From positions 11,243,901 to 11,307,900 of the forward strand of contig JASFXZ010000013.1 of the NCBI GenBank assembly GCA_032209605.1: 64,000 bases of DNA. The letters are read 5' to 3'. Made by a program: the position numbers and the translations under genes. The DNA is from Mactromeris polynyma (Eukaryota > Mollusca > Bivalvia > Venerida > Mactridae). Position 1 is the first letter of the stretch. Each line of letters opens with the position of its first letter. This document shows positions 1-12,330 of this stretch, piece by piece. Below the pieces are notes generated by a model. It saw only the letters and a program-made list of their open reading frames with translations. It made no database searches and was not told the DNA's origin.

Positions 1-451
1 TGCTCCACTCCGCTCCAAACAATGTATTTGTGATATTTAGTTGCACGACTTGTTGGTAAAAAGCATTGTATGTCCATTGCCTTTTCCACGTGATGTAGTG
101 TGTAATGAAGCTCAAACATCGTTTCACGTCGGCAGTTTGGCTTGATAACAAGGACCAAGTACTCCTCAGCTTTTATAAACACATCTTCTGGAGTGTTGGC
201 TTGTGTATGGCCAAAGTCTGTCAAGATTTCTTCTAAGTGAACCTTTAAGACAGACAAATTAGTTCCAACGTTGCCTGAATTGTCACGTCCTTGAATTGTC
301 ACATCTAGTAACAATGTGTGCTGTGGGCAACACATGGCAAAGCGATTGGTTTGACTCTGCTCTTCGGCGTTGACTGTGTGAGGCACAATACTGACGTCAC
401 CTTCTTCAGATCGTAGTTTCAGCAAATCCAGAGATATCAGTGTCAATTTTA
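1..451 (-). CDS. Unrecognised protein, partial internal or 5' exon
   Basis: On the minus strand one frame stays open from about 451 to the window edge, roughly 150 codons. A stop lies just upstream of 451, and the sequence AAGCAG at the upstream side offers a 3' splice acceptor there, so 451 is the likely exon start. The peptide is of ordinary soluble composition, rich in E, H, T and K, with segments such as CCPQHTLLLDVTIQGRD, LEEILTDFGHTQ and YLVLVIKPNCRRETMFELHY near its end. I see no signal peptide, membrane segment or repeat. Codon use is more balanced than in the surrounding AT-rich DNA, which supports real coding. The family is not recognised. It could be a host gene or a domesticated or degraded element gene. 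The remainder lies left of the window. Confidence 0.5.
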
Positions 452-2900
452 CTGCTTAACATAAGTTCAACATTGGTCCATATGTACCTTGTATTTGTTC
501 TGATCTATCTGCTCAGAAGAGTTTGTAGTTTAATCGAATTGGATGTCCAACATGTGCATTATCATACATAGTGGAATCCTCACCCAGTTAACGCCACACT
601 GCATGGCAAAAAGAAAATCATACTGCTTTTCCAGTGACATGGATGTGACGGTTCTAGGATTTTATTTCTGAAACACGGATCTGGTTCTTGATGGTTGAAA
701 CAATACATGTAGCTGTTAATATTCATCACATATTACGATGGTGATCTTCAGCGTTGTCTGAAAGGTCAGATATTTGAATAAAGAATGTTCATGTAATTAT
801 ATGACATAATACGAATGTTCAACTGATTCTGATTGTATTTCATTAGTAAACAAGAAATAGCTTCCAAATGATAATCGACACAAATTGAAATAAGCGAAGA
901 TATTGTAATTTAACAAGTTAAGAACACATGTAAATAGAATGAATAAATAAAGATAACGAAATATTGAAATTCTGCTTTCATTCAATGTTTTAACTTACTA
1001 GATGTAGTAAAATATGATAGCAGGTGTAGTAGACATAGTTTGTTACATGCCCAAGTTACCCAACAGAATATAATAAAACACGTAAATAAAATGTCATCAA
1101 ATCGCCATTACAGGACCCCTTGTGATAATGTCCATTGACCTTTCAGATATTTCCATAAAATTACTGTTTAGGTGCATATTTCATAACATAACATCTATCG
1201 ATACATTAATACAATATTAAAGCATTTAACTCGTGTTTATATAAATGTTTTAATGATACAAGGTATAATAAATAATAATTGGGCCTGTCTACTTTAAACT
1301 ATATCAAATATTTTAAAACTTTCAAATCGATGAAGGCATTTAAAGCTTAGACAATATTTATCCCATAGTTCTCTTGATGTGGTCAAGAAACTTTAAATAC
1401 ATTTTTAAAGGAAACAAGATTTCTTTGAACATTTATTTTAACTGTATTTTGTGTTGAATTGCTATGTCTATCACAACTATAGTGAACATATTTATTACTG
1501 TTGACTTTGTATGATTAACATCGCCTAAGATAAAAGTGAGAGAAAAGAAAGAAGAAAAGAAATGATCAACCTGTAAGCAAGAAACTCATATCACGACTAT
1601 TTGTTCATTGAAATGTTATTCCTCTTGTAACCGCATGGGAATTTTGTGTCTTTACGAGTGCATGATTGTATGAATTAAGCGATATCAGCACTCGCATAAA
1701 TACCGTAATCATGTGACATCGTAACAATCGATTTACCGCAGTTTCTGTTCTATTTTGATCTGCATTATAATTTATTTAGCACATAATTGTTCACATGCAT
1801 TGTATGGTCTGAAAACCGTACACGATTTATTAATTTAATTTCAATAGAATATTCATTTTCGTGGTTTGTATTGTTATTACTTAATTTGTTAGCAACAAAG
1901 TATTTAATAATTTAGAAATGTTCGTTGTCTTCATATTATGAAACTCTGCCTCTATTGAAGACCAACAATGGGATAGTTTTGTTTTAATAATAGCAAACAC
2001 TTTGTTATCCTGAATTTCCACTTCAATATAATGAAAATACGTAAATATGTTTTAAAGTGAATGCAAATACATCGATCGCATATTTGATGTGGAAAATTTG
2101 ATATTGACCATATATGATATACATGTATAAATGTACAGAATACTGAAGCAGTAGACACTTTAAAATTACTTTATTCAGTCATCATGTATAATGTTGTCGA
2201 AGTGCATGTTGTGTATGTATATATGCTTATATACTTTTCATGTCTAAATGTGTATGTCAAGATGGCTAGTCAATAAAAACAGTGAAGATCTTGAGCACCA
2301 TGAGGTCGTATTTCTTAAATATACCTTTCATCTCAATTTGGCTCAATAATGTTCAATTTGATAGACTACTATCATTAAGCATCAGGCTGTTACAAACTAC
2401 AAAATACTGTCCATCTATGTCGTGTTTTCTTTTATATATAACGTATATATTTCCATCATGCTGGACGACGTTACACTCAAAATCTTTAGATCGATCAACA
2501 GTGCAAAGTTGATTTAATAAAGGGATTTAACATTTAAAAAAAAAAAAAAAGTGAAAATATTTAGTGTTCAAAAGTCAAGTAAGAATGTGTAGCAAAATCA
2601 TAAATAAATATGTCTACATTCAAACCATAATTCAGGAAATACGAATTCATTCATTCCCAGTCCGTTTACATTTACAATGTGCAGATTTGAATATGCTTCG
2701 AGATTGTTTGGCTTACACACCGTTGTGAATCAAGTAGCTACAGCGAACATAATACGGTTGCGCTTGAAAAATACCTTAACAAACTAGGCATGTATGCATT
2801 GATAAATGTTTTTTGTCAGTTGGTAGAAAAGAGCTGGAAATAGTGTCATATTTAGTATTAAAGCCTAATCACTTTCATCTCATTATCGCATGTAACAAAA
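452..2900. other. Non-coding AT-rich stretch
   Basis: No gene supported. Open frames are short, AT-driven and lack recognisable domains. A 15-nt A run lies at 2536-2550. Nothing here resembles an RNA gene. Confidence 0.6.
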
Positions 2901-2929
2901 GATGAACAACATGTTATGTTTTAATTGAT

Positions 2930-3760
2930 TTGACCGCAAATGACCTTGTCCTCTGCCCTTGGCGGGTGACCTTGATTTTACTTCAGCCAATGAGCGGCAA
3001 ACATATTCAAATGTAATATACACGCTCTGCATACATAATAGAAAAATATATACAGAACTTGATTTATAAATTATATTCATTCATTGACTATACTTGTATA
3101 TTCTATGCAAAACATATAGATAGAGGTGATGTCGGGTAATTTCTTATAATTGCACCCGTTATTCAACTTATGGCCATAAACTAAGTTTGTTATAAATTGC
3201 ATTGAACACAGGTGAAGGGGAAGCATAACTTATGAAACACTTATACTGCTTAATTAATAACAAGATCAAAACTTTTTGTTTTCATTTTTAACATGTTAAT
3301 TATGACCTTGACCTTTGGTGACCTTGGTCAAAAGTCCGATGGAAATTCTGACCTTGATTTTTTTTTAGTATGTGAGCAGCAAATACATTTACATAAATGC
3401 AGAAACTGTGCTTACGCATTTCATGCAATAAAACCCAAAATATGTATTTTTAAGCTATACAAGCGTATTCTACGGAAAGTTGCAGATTGAAGTGGTGTCA
3501 CATAGTTCCTTCTAATTATATGATTATTCAACTTATGACCATGAAATAGGTTTTGTTGTAAATCATATTGATATAAAGTAGTGCAAAAATACTTTTGCAA
3601 GTTTACGGTCAAAACTGTGAAGATGAATTAAAACGACATTGGGTAAAAACGCGTTTTTAGACATTTTGCTACATTTTGACCTTGACCGTGACTTTTAGTG
3701 ACCGTGACAGGCAGTTCACTAGAGTTCTGTATCTGTACATAAATTAGCACACACATTAAA
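2930..3760. repeat. Diverged tandem repeat with GACCTTG motifs, about 360-bp unit
   Basis: Two diverged copies (about 2930-3250 and 3295-3600) and a third partial one (about 3660-3760) share an ordered set of landmarks. These are clustered GTGACCTTG motifs, GAGC(G/A)GCAAA, and TTATTCAACTTATG(G/A)CCAT about 230 bp later. The GACCTTGACCTTTG motif is typical of bivalve interspersed repeats. Confidence 0.65.
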
Positions 3761-3829
3761 ATCAACACCTGTTTGCACTTAATAGAAATGCTCGTTACAG
3801 TTACTAGTGACTAGTCAATGGTTCAAGAA

Positions 3830-3852
3830 ATGGCGGCCATCTTGGCCGCCAT
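3830..3852. repeat. Perfect 10-bp-stem hairpin containing an AAGATGGCGGC-like core
   Basis: ATGGCGGCCA and TGGCCGCCAT are exact reverse complements separated by TCT. The core matches the YY1-type motif AAGATGGCGGC on the minus strand, but no transcript is evident next to it. Confidence 0.6.
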
Positions 3853-3974
3853 CTTGGTTTCCATGGAAGTTGACATGTTGTCAACTGTCCACTCTCGCTA
3901 AAATTGAACTTCAGGTATCCCTCTACACGAGCATACCAAGAATTGCTCTGGACATAAAATCCAGGGACTGTACT

Positions 3975-4285
3975 AAGTAATGTTACTCGTAAAATGTAGC
4001 TGTTGGAACTGTGAATCTACGTGCAGTAGTCTTTAATAACGATGGTTGAAATATCAATACCGCAGGGTGGTACATTTCAACTACGCGCATTTTCTGAAAA
4101 TATGTTGTAGTTGGGCGACTAGAAACAAAGTAGACTGAGCATGAGATGTTAGTTACAAACAGTAGGAATTAATCAATATAATTTGTATTATTGTTACTGG
4201 CAACTAGCTTTCGCTAAAACATTACTTAAATGTTTATGTGAAATTCAGAGCTGTCTGATAATTGTTTCGCGACATAGCAACATCA
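3975..4285 (+). repeat. Dispersed repeat, copy 1 (partner at 37385-37685)
   Basis: It shares long blocks in the same order and orientation with 37385-37685: GGAACTGTGAATCTACGTGC, then ATTTCAACTACG, then GCAACTAGCTTTCG, and finally CTGTCTGATAATTGTTTCG followed by a GACATAGCAACATCA block. It has no coding potential. Confidence 0.75.
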
Positions 4286-4289
4286 AATC

Positions 4290-4965
4290 AAAACTAGAAA
4301 TGTGTCCATAGGACACAGATGCCCCTACTTGAAGCCTTTGTCACAAAAGCAAATGCCATTATTCTGTTCATAGTTTGTGAATGTGTATCAAAAATACCAA
4401 GTTAACAACTGTACTGATTATAGTGATAAGTCAATGACAATAACTTTGCATTTACTGGGCGTAATCATACATGAAACCCCAGGTGCACAACTATACAGGT
4501 TGGTGAGCCTTCCTGTTAAGTTTTATGACTCTGACTCATATTGTATTGGAGATATGCGCGACACAAGATTGCATACTCTGTAGGCTATATTTTAGCGTAA
4601 TCAAGGGCCATAACTTTGCACTTACTGGACACAGCCAAACAATGAACCCCAGGCGCACAACTTCACATTCTGAATAACATTCCTGTAAAGTTTTATGAAT
4701 CTGGCTCATATTGTATTGGAGATATAGGTGACACAAGATTGTATAATATGTAGGCTATATTTTAACGAAGTCAAGGGCCATTCCTCTGTACTTACTAGAC
4801 CCAGTCAAATATGAAACCCCAAGTGCAAAACTGCACATGCTGGTGAACATTCCTGTAAAGTTTTATGACTCTGGCTCATATTATTTTGGAGATATGAGTG
4901 ACACAAGATTTTGTGACGGACGGAAGGGCGGACGGACCCACATATGGGCACTTATTGGTTCAATA
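4290..4965 (+). repeat. Molluscan-type composite repeat with three 170-bp tandem units
   Basis: It opens with AGAAATGTGTCCATAGGACA. Units starting near 4440, 4610 and 4778 share CCATAACTTTGCACTTACT (diverged in the third), ATGAACCCCAGG.GCACAAC and CCTGTAAAGTTTTATGA, then TCATATTGTATTGGAGATAT. It closes with a GACGGACGGAAGG-type tail. This is a widespread architecture in bivalve genomes. Short open frames across it are incidental. Confidence 0.7.
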
Positions 4966-6055
4966 AAAATGGACAATGTATCCAACAATAATATGGACAA
5001 TGTACCCAACAATTATATGGACAAACATGACTCTAACTACCAATATTTCATTAAAGCAAAATGAATACCAAACAATCCTATGGACAGACTACTAGTGTTA
5101 TTTCAATAGTGTGACAGCAGGTTGCGCCCTGTCCCTTTTTGGCCCCGCCCGATGCACTAATTAATGCCCTTTGCAATAATCCGTCAACTGTCTAATGTAC
5201 ATCCTGTAAAATGCTGTGTGCCTTTGTTTACAACACACCGAACAATGTCTACAGTAATTAACATTACACGCTACTGCATATATAAATGGCTTGCTCCAGA
5301 TACGCGTGCGGTCCGTACTATTAACTTAAAGAGGCCGGCTTAAACTGTTGTACATGTAAACAAGCGTGAACGGTTAGCGAGTTTGTTGATAGTACGAACA
5401 TTTAAACATTGACATTTTTTAAAAGATTGCCATGTTTTGATTTAATCCACAATGGTAATGTGGAACGAATTAAACACTTACTAATTGATAAATATAATTA
5501 AATTAATAACTGCAGAAGACGAAGGATTTCGAATGGAAACTAGAAATTGAAAATTTTAGTCAACAGCTCTTTACTTTCTGAGCGATTTCGCTGGATTCTT
5601 GTGTGTATTTTTCAGCATATCAGTATTCTAATACATTATGGTCAATTTTGTACGAAATCACCCGGAATATGTACAATATTAGACCACTTTCATTTCCCCT
5701 CAAATGTAAACAAGAATCCAAGATGACGGATGCTTCGTTATGTGCAGTTTATAGGGAATATAATGTAAACGATGATTAAATAATCAAATATATAAAAATA
5801 ACTTATTCATTGTACTCATGTGGGCAGATGGCTCAGAAAGTTGAAGAAAAAGTGGTTGTCACATGCAAATCTCTTGGTATTTTCTTAATTATCACATATT
5901 TGGGAATTTCTCCTGTAAGTGCTTATCCATTTTGCCTATCAAAATAGCTGATGATTAAGAACTAGGGAGGTAAATATTGTAGATGTGGGAATTATCAATA
6001 AGTGACTGCTTATAACCAGTACTTGCACCTAATTTAAAGGATTTTGAAGTCAGTG

Positions 6056-6140
6056 GTTCAATCTTGCCTTAGGCGGATTTGACCTCATGACCTTTGGATC
6101 AGGAGTCAGACCCTCTACCCTTTGACCACTATGTCTCCCA
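6056..6140 (-). pseudogene. tRNA-like sequence (possible tRNA-derived SINE head)
   Basis: Read on the minus strand it begins GGGAGACATAGTGGTCAAAG, resembling an A box. It has a CTCCTGA loop with CCT in anticodon position, and a degraded B box GGTCAAATCC that is one T short of the consensus. The same sequence occurs at 43475-43567 in the paralogous copy. The arms do not all pair, so it is a tRNA-derived relic rather than a working tRNA gene. Confidence 0.35.
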
Positions 6141-6262
6141 TAAAACCTGGTTGTATACATAAGAAACTGATAATGTCAAGAGAGGTCACAGAGACAACAC
6201 CAATGAACTTTGCCACGACAAAACCTGTATTGGTGACAAAAAAGTCCATGTTCAGGTTTTTA

Positions 6263-6480
6263 TGCCCCCTTTAAAGAAGAGAGGTCAGATCGGTCGGTAT
6301 GCCTGTTGGTCCGTAACCTTTTCCGTTTTCGATCAATACTCAAGAACCCCTTGACGTATCATCTTCAAACTTTGGCCACACATTCATATTGGGTAGCAGA
6401 GGAACCCTATTGATTTTGGTCACAGGGTCAAGGTCACAGGGGAGCATTATGTTTTACAAACATCTCTTGTTATATTTCTC
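6263..6480 (-). repeat. GACCTTGACC-type interspersed repeat, inserted only in copy A
   Basis: On the minus strand it runs from AACAAGAGATGTTTG through AAAACATAATGCTCCCC and GTGACCTTGACCCTGTG to GGACCAACAGGCATACC. The paralogous position near 43690 lacks it. Related copies sit at 43838-44013 and 47168-47285. Confidence 0.7.
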
Positions 6481-7179
6481 ACCAAATTGTATTTAAATCG
6501 GTCTACTTTCGTTTTATAGCAATTCCAATAGTAAGAACAAGATGCAAAAGTAGCTACAAAATGATGATGTCGCGTCAGAAAGTACATAATTCTTTAAAAA
6601 ATATTTTGCTCTTCAAACAGAAAAAAAAACATATTATGTAATACTTAAGTAATTCCTTGTCCGTTTAATTCTAATAAATACAATAAAACACAATTAAGCC
6701 TCAAAATCATTTTCAGCGCTTAGTTTGTTTTGTCAAAGTTAGTTTGTTACTTGCAGGTATCACTAAAGCATAAACTTCAATTAGGAAACACTCAGAATCG
6801 ATACCAATGTCACTTATGCAGGTTTTGTCAAAGCAGAGCACAACAATTATTTTACAATATTTTACAAACATAACCAAACAAACTTTCAGGTAGACATCAC
6901 AAACCAAGCAGTAACTGAAGTACAAGTTTGACTAAAAACATTTCAAACTAAACACAGAATATTTATATTTCTATCACCCTTTATTTGCTATGCACATAAA
7001 ATATTATGTTCAGCAACAAGTACGAAGTTATACGTAAATTTTGTATTGTTCATGCAAATATAATGTAAGTTATTGAAAATATACACATACAAACACATGG
7101 ATGTAAGTAGCAAGAATAACACACTCAAAGTCATTTGACATAAACAGTGTTAAAGCAGGCTTTCCTGTAGTAGATACCA

Positions 7180-8310
7180 AAAAGTGGTAGAAAACAAGGG
7201 ATGGAAGTCACAGAAAATTAGGAAAAAAGTAGGAAAAAATAGTAAGTCAATGATAAAAAGTAGGAGTCATTGAAAGGAAGTATGTTAAGTTTTTTTGTTT
7301 CCACAGCCACTTACAGGTATCACTAGTGCATATGTCAACCTATTCATTCATCAGTTTTGAAGGCTGGACTACGCACAAGTGATACCTGACCACCAGAGCA
7401 CACTTTCGGCAAAGGAGTCTGTCAACTAAACATCATCTTGTCTTCTTCAGCAAGAAAATCTCCAAAACCATGTTCAAAGCTTCTAGATCGTATCCAATAT
7501 ACTACTCTGCTGATGAAAAAACTAGGAAAACTAGGAAAAACTAGGAAAAACTAGGAAAAACTAGAAACAAATAAGTTTCAAGGATAGTAACGTAGTAGAC
7601 GCAGTTTTGCTTCAAACCTCAATACATGCCACAATTAAACATCAATTTACCATTAATTCACAATGAAGTATAACAACTTACTTCCATTTTCTTTTGTGGT
7701 CAGTTTCTTTCTTTCAAATATTTTACAGTTAATTATATTTTATAGTATGCCAAACAATTTCAATGTATGTTTTGTGGTCAAAATACTAAAATCTGCGACA
7801 CCGAAAGTAACGCATAAATATCAGCAAATACTGTACCTAATAAATCTGATTCCCAGCACATTTAACAGTACATCAGTTAAAAATATATTCATGTTTTTTA
7901 TATGAAAATATAAAACGCCAAAAAGAAGGCATCAATGATCACATGTGTTTCAGATATTGTATATAAAGCTGTCAAATGAACTTCATTCAAAAAGTAGGAA
8001 TTTACCAAAAAGAATGAGAAAAGTAGGAAAATAAGGAATTTGTACACAAAAAATTGGAATTTTCACCTATTTTTGTGTTCACCTTTGCATGATCATTAAG
8101 TTAGAAGCCACATGCCCACAGTCTGCACCCCCAGTCAGCACAGTCTCTTCAAGACGATTCAAGTCTTCTATGCACTCCCATTGCAAAAGATCCTACAAAT
8201 TTATAACCATTTTCTAACTATTATATAAGGTCTCTGTGAAGTACACACTTTGACGCTAAAAAGTAGGAAATTTCAGGAATTTTGGACCAAAAAGTAGGAA
8301 AAATAAGGAC
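7180..8310. repeat. AAAAAGTAGGAA-rich low-complexity region
   Basis: Scattered AGTAGGAAAAA words occur throughout, with a short tandem block of an 11-bp ACTAGGAAAAA unit at about 7516-7563. The paralogous stretch at about 45480-45935 has the same composition. Confidence 0.6.
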
Positions 8311-8579
8311 CGCTTGACAGCCTGTAAATACAATAAAATGCTGGATGGACATTTCAATGGACAAGAAAAACTAATATATCTCCCCATAATATGCGGAGAC
8401 ATGCAATAATAACAGACCGCCAAATAAGGTGCTCGCCTTTGAAATGTTGTTCCCTGTGTGCAGTGAATGCGATATGGTAGCCCAGAGATACGAAACAAAA
8501 CAGCTTCGTAACGTGAGCAACTGTAAGCCGTAACTCAACGCATGGCTGGTAAAACTATTACAAATATAAGAGATGCTAC

Positions 8580-8698
8580 CTAGGGGCCAGGATATGGAAT
8601 CTCGTCCTTCCGGCGAGTGTTCACTTAGATCTACGATGTCCATCTTTGCTTTCTGAATCTCATGTTTTGTTTCGTTCAGTTCCACTTCACAAAAATAT
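8580..8698 (-). pseudogene. Orphan duplicated CHPF exon (copy of exon at 54800-54918)
   Basis: This 119-bp block has the same length as the CHPF exon at 54800-54918. It keeps the acceptor (TTTCAG) and donor (GTAGC), the same phases, and an uninterrupted frame. The encoded peptide includes YFCEVELNETKHEIQKAKMD and ends RDSISWPL. I see one amino-acid difference (E for G in the SPxGRD motif). No partner exons are found to its left, where exons 3 and 4 should be, so it is a relic of the duplicated locus. The sequence preservation suggests the duplication is recent. Confidence 0.8.
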
Positions 8699-8960
8699 CT
8701 GAAATAAAAGGCATGCAATACCATTAATGATGTCAGCAATTAACAATTAATGTATAAACATTCGGCTTATTCGGTGAACAAAATATTTGAATAATTCAAT
8801 ACTTAATTACCATGATTATGCTTTTTCTCTTAAATGGTCAGTCCTGTAATTATCCCTGATAAACAACGGTCAAGGACGTCAGGTGATCTAACATCATCAG
8901 TGCAGCATAAAAACATAGGGACTTCGGGAAAACGCTAATCCAACCATCGACCCTTCTAAC

Positions 8961-10480
8961 AAAAACTATTTCAAGGTTTTATATGAATAATTATTTCACT
9001 ACGAAAGTCCCGATTTGTTTTACAGTTGTAAAATAACAATACGTTTTTACCTTTGAAGACCAAATCATTTCATTGAGATTTATAAATGCACTATATTCCA
9101 TCTGGTAAGGGTCAGGTTACTAGTGTTCGCAATTGTTATACCTATGGATTTATGTAACAACCAGACTGCTACGCTATTTTTTTCACACTCCACACCCTCT
9201 ATATTATCGGTAGTGTACATTGTCAAATCTTTTAAAAGGTGTCATTCTGGGACTACTTTTCCTAGCGCATTTCATATCCCTGCTTTTTTCTGAAACTTAC
9301 GGAAGAATTCTAAATTAAATATCTAAAACCCCAGATGTCCGTATTAAAATGATTTTCGAAAGCAAGTTTATAACGTTTTTGAGTATCATTGTTTTATAGA
9401 ATGTCAGGAGAGCGGATGGATGGCATAGGAAGATGAATATTTAAAGTGATCACCTTCCAATAATATCATGCAGGCGCGGTCCTGAACATTGGGGCGGCGA
9501 TGGGGAGGGATTGAGAGACGTGTGCACTCCGAACTGTGAGATGTTTATAAGTAGTGATAAAAATGGAGTTATTTCTAGACCTCTTGCCTTTGAGATCTTA
9601 ATTCTATTGAATGGAATTCTTGAATTATGGCAGCGTTAGGTTTCTAAAATTAGGGGGAAACATTGTCAATGGATCATTAGCATCTCTATGAACAAGCAAT
9701 ACGTCAGCAAAAGAATAAGTCTTTATCATACCTCATCATTGTGAAACCACGAGAAAGTCTGAAACCATACTGCCTTAAATGAACGCTGTTCTGATGCCTT
9801 TTTACCGTTAGGTTGATTTGGTTTATCCATGTTAGCATTTGTAAGACATTGCACGGAATTTTTGTCTGCATGTTTTATAGACTGAAAGCAATTAGCATTT
9901 ACCTTTTGAAAATTTCAGCGTGATGCTTTCATAAAATATAGACGCCTTTAATCATCCATGACGGTCGTCGATCATCCGATAGAAATTTACAGTTTGTATT
10001 AATTAAACATATCAACATAATACATTTTCAGACCACATAAACTTACTATTGGAATAACACTGAAATACACTGTCGCCTCGGAAACCACTAGTGACAAGTC
10101 CGTATCCGCCGTTTATTTTGTCGCTCCAATTTGCTTACCACTTTTCGGCAGCAAAATCGTAAAAATCTCTGTTTTATGATAGGCGAATGACCGTTGCTTG
10201 CATAATTATTGTGACGGCGGACGTAGTCCTTGCCGCCCCAAACGCGACGCAACTGAATATTTTATTCATAATAGATTCATTCAAGCATTATATAATGATA
10301 AAGAATAATATAGTGTGCCGAAATGTTCAAAGGTAAATGTTAATACAATTTTACTAACAGCCCCATTAAATGCACAGTCAGTCTATTTAAGTAAGTTTAA
10401 TAATAAAATATTTACATAAGTATTTACCCAGTATGAACATAATATATTGGTTTTATCATTTTTAAATATGTTACACAACA
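8961..10480. other. Non-coding stretch
   Basis: After the duplicated block ends near 8960 no frame of interest, RNA gene or clear repeat is seen. A G-rich patch lies near 9475-9520. Confidence 0.5.
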
Positions 10481-10599
10481 TTACTTGCTTCGAAATTATG
10501 GATGCCTTGGAAGCGCCTCTCATGACCTTCATTCCTTTGATATAACTTTGTCGCCGAGTAATTACCAGTTCGCATTTATCACGCCAAATCGTTTATTCA

Positions 10600-10920
10600 A
10601 TTGATCGCAATTGTGAATCAGTTATGAAATGCCCCATGGGAATTTTGTGCCAGAAATGGAAAGTTGTGGTATGCGAATGTACCATCTGAACGCATTAGAT
10701 TTTTATCTGCCCATGTGCATAACCTCTGACTCTGGAATGATGTGAAACGCATACCAGCCGATTTGCCCCGCCGTTTTAGATAGTGTTTTAATGCAGCTAC
10801 TGGACAACTCGATATAGGCGATTTCTTGTCATCGACAATAGTAACAGATTTATCTGTTTTCCCGGTTTTGTGGTTAACAGGTGCAAAGTAATAGTGCTGT
10901 TTTTTATGGTTGACATGATG
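10600..10920 (-). pseudogene. Putative tyrosine recombinase fragment of the DIRS-like element
   Basis: About 55 codons are open: HYYFAPVNHKTGKTDKSVTI, then SSCPVAALKHYLKRRGKSAG. This resembles the middle of DIRS-type recombinases (K-T...V.I....CPV.AL..YL..RG). The catalytic R-H-R-Y residues are not clearly visible, and the frame degrades toward 10490. Its position 3' of the RNase H supports the call. Domain identity is moderate. Confidence 0.5.
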
Positions 10921-11108
10921 CCTTTGTACAACTTGAGTCGAAAGTTGTTATTTTCTAGGGAGACGTTCTCCCAAGCGGAAGACCTCGTGCAAAGTAAGGA
11001 GAATAATGGATTAATAGAGTAGTCTTCTGAATGGGTTTTGGGTGTACATATGACGCATTGATGAAGTTAATAACTTAATGTTACCCTCTAGTAGTGGTAA
11101 TCTGACGT

Positions 11109-11520
11109 CTATGCTGATTGTGATTTTACGTGTCCCAAGTGGAATTCTTCGAGTAGTGAAATTTGCACATGGGTCTGTAAAACCTGAAATTTGATGATAA
11201 TGAGATACCGCAGACATTTTCCACATGTAAACGAGAGATTATCACACATAGTATTTTTTGCTGAGGGTATGTGGGACGAACAGAAGCTAAAATTGAATTC
11301 TAACGATCTTAGAACGATTATTCTAATTAGTTTCATCATAACCGAGTCTTTAGACGTCTGTTTATTCAAGCAGTGAACAGCTAGCGCAATTGGATACAAT
11401 TCTAGGATGTTGATGTGGAGTGATTTGACTTCCTCCAGAAATGAACCATATGTCCATGCAGAACCAAACATGCAGCCAAGCCTCTGAATATAAGCGTAAT
11501 GCAACTGATGAGATAAATCT
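11109..11520 (-). pseudogene. DIRS-like RNase H fragment
   Basis: The stretch GCMFGSAWTYGSFLEEVKSL, then INILELYPIALAVHCLNKQT and SFCSSHIPSAKNTMCDNLSF, resembles the RNase H domain of DIRS elements. It keeps the INILELYPI core, the NKQTSKD segment and the final H-x-P-x-x-x-N...D.LS motif. The DTDN-type segment is missing or displaced. It lies just downstream of the RT remnant in the same orientation. Confidence 0.7.
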
Positions 11521-11772
11521 ATAGTTTGTTAAAAGTGTGCAACCGTTGTATTTATCAAACACATTGAACCATCAATGCAAATGCAATCTGCACTCTTTTG
11601 TTAGTGTAATGTGATGTGAGTTGTTAAGTTGACCCGTAGTCAAATCATATAGTCTCCTAAGAAAGCACTTGCCAGGTTTTATGACTTTAAAAGCAAAATT
11701 CAGAAGGCCTATGATTGATTGAAATCAATGCACTGTGATTTCCCTCTTTTTCATTGTATTCTTTAGTAGTTG

Positions 11773-12240
11773 TTAAAGTTTCGTGATCTGATCATCTGCT
11801 CCCATGGGGAAGACTGTATCAAAGTAATAGAGGTTATTTATTCTAAGTCCAAATTTGTGATAGTTCCTAGGGGAAATAGGAATAATGCGGAAAGCTTCTT
11901 TTATGTCTGCTTTTGCAATGAGGGAATGCCCATCAGATGCTAAAACTGAAGACGCTACCTGGTCAAAGCACTCCAGATGGACGTATGACTGTTCATCTGG
12001 TATACATGAGTTTGCCGAGTTACCCTTTTTAGGAAAAGACAAGTCATGAATTAACCTGAATGAATTAGGTGTACGTTTAGGAACAACGCCTAATGGGCTT
12101 CAGATGAAATGTGGAAAAGTTTGCGAAAGGAATGGGCCTTTGACCCTTTTTTATTTCCATAATAACCGTGTTTCTAACAAATTCACAATGAGCCAAAGCT
12201 GGTGGGTGATTATTTGACAACCTCTAAGCTCTATATACAT
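11773..12240 (-). pseudogene. DIRS-like reverse transcriptase fragment
   Basis: Upstream of the main open stretch the out-of-frame words GQRPIPFANFSTFHLKPIRR match the GPF....SPLGVVPKK entry of DIRS RTs. The main 89-codon stretch (11773-12042) reads LSFPK-like, IPDEQSYVHLECFD, then LIAKADIKEAFRIIPISPRN, and FDTVFPMG, which are RT motifs A and B. Motif A keeps the first catalytic aspartate (ADIKEAFR). The frame breaks after PMG, so the YADD-equivalent region is not seen. Confidence 0.75.
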
Positions 12241-12330
12241 ATGTGCCAAGAGAAAATCCAATAGTGAAACCTTTAATAATATCTCTTTTGTCTTGATCGT
12301 GTCTCTGTTGATCTGAGCTATTGAATATTT

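Larger units (their letters stand above)
5740..8960. repeat. Segmental duplication, copy A (decayed paralogue of parts of 43.1-55.1 kb)
   Basis: It is colinear with the CHPF neighbourhood in blocks: about 5750-6262 with 43170-43690, 6490-6600 with 43710-43820, 6690-7200 with 45000-45500, 7560-7980 with 48150-48720, and 8460-8960 with 54675-55110. The intervening parts differ by insertions in one copy or deletions in the other. The counterpart of CHPF exons 3 and 4 (52250-54256) is absent here, so copy A cannot make the protein. Confidence 0.85.

Noticed and set aside
8371..8739. A 122-codon minus-strand gene
   Set aside because: Only the 119-bp CHPF exon copy within it is meaningful. The rest is intron read-through.
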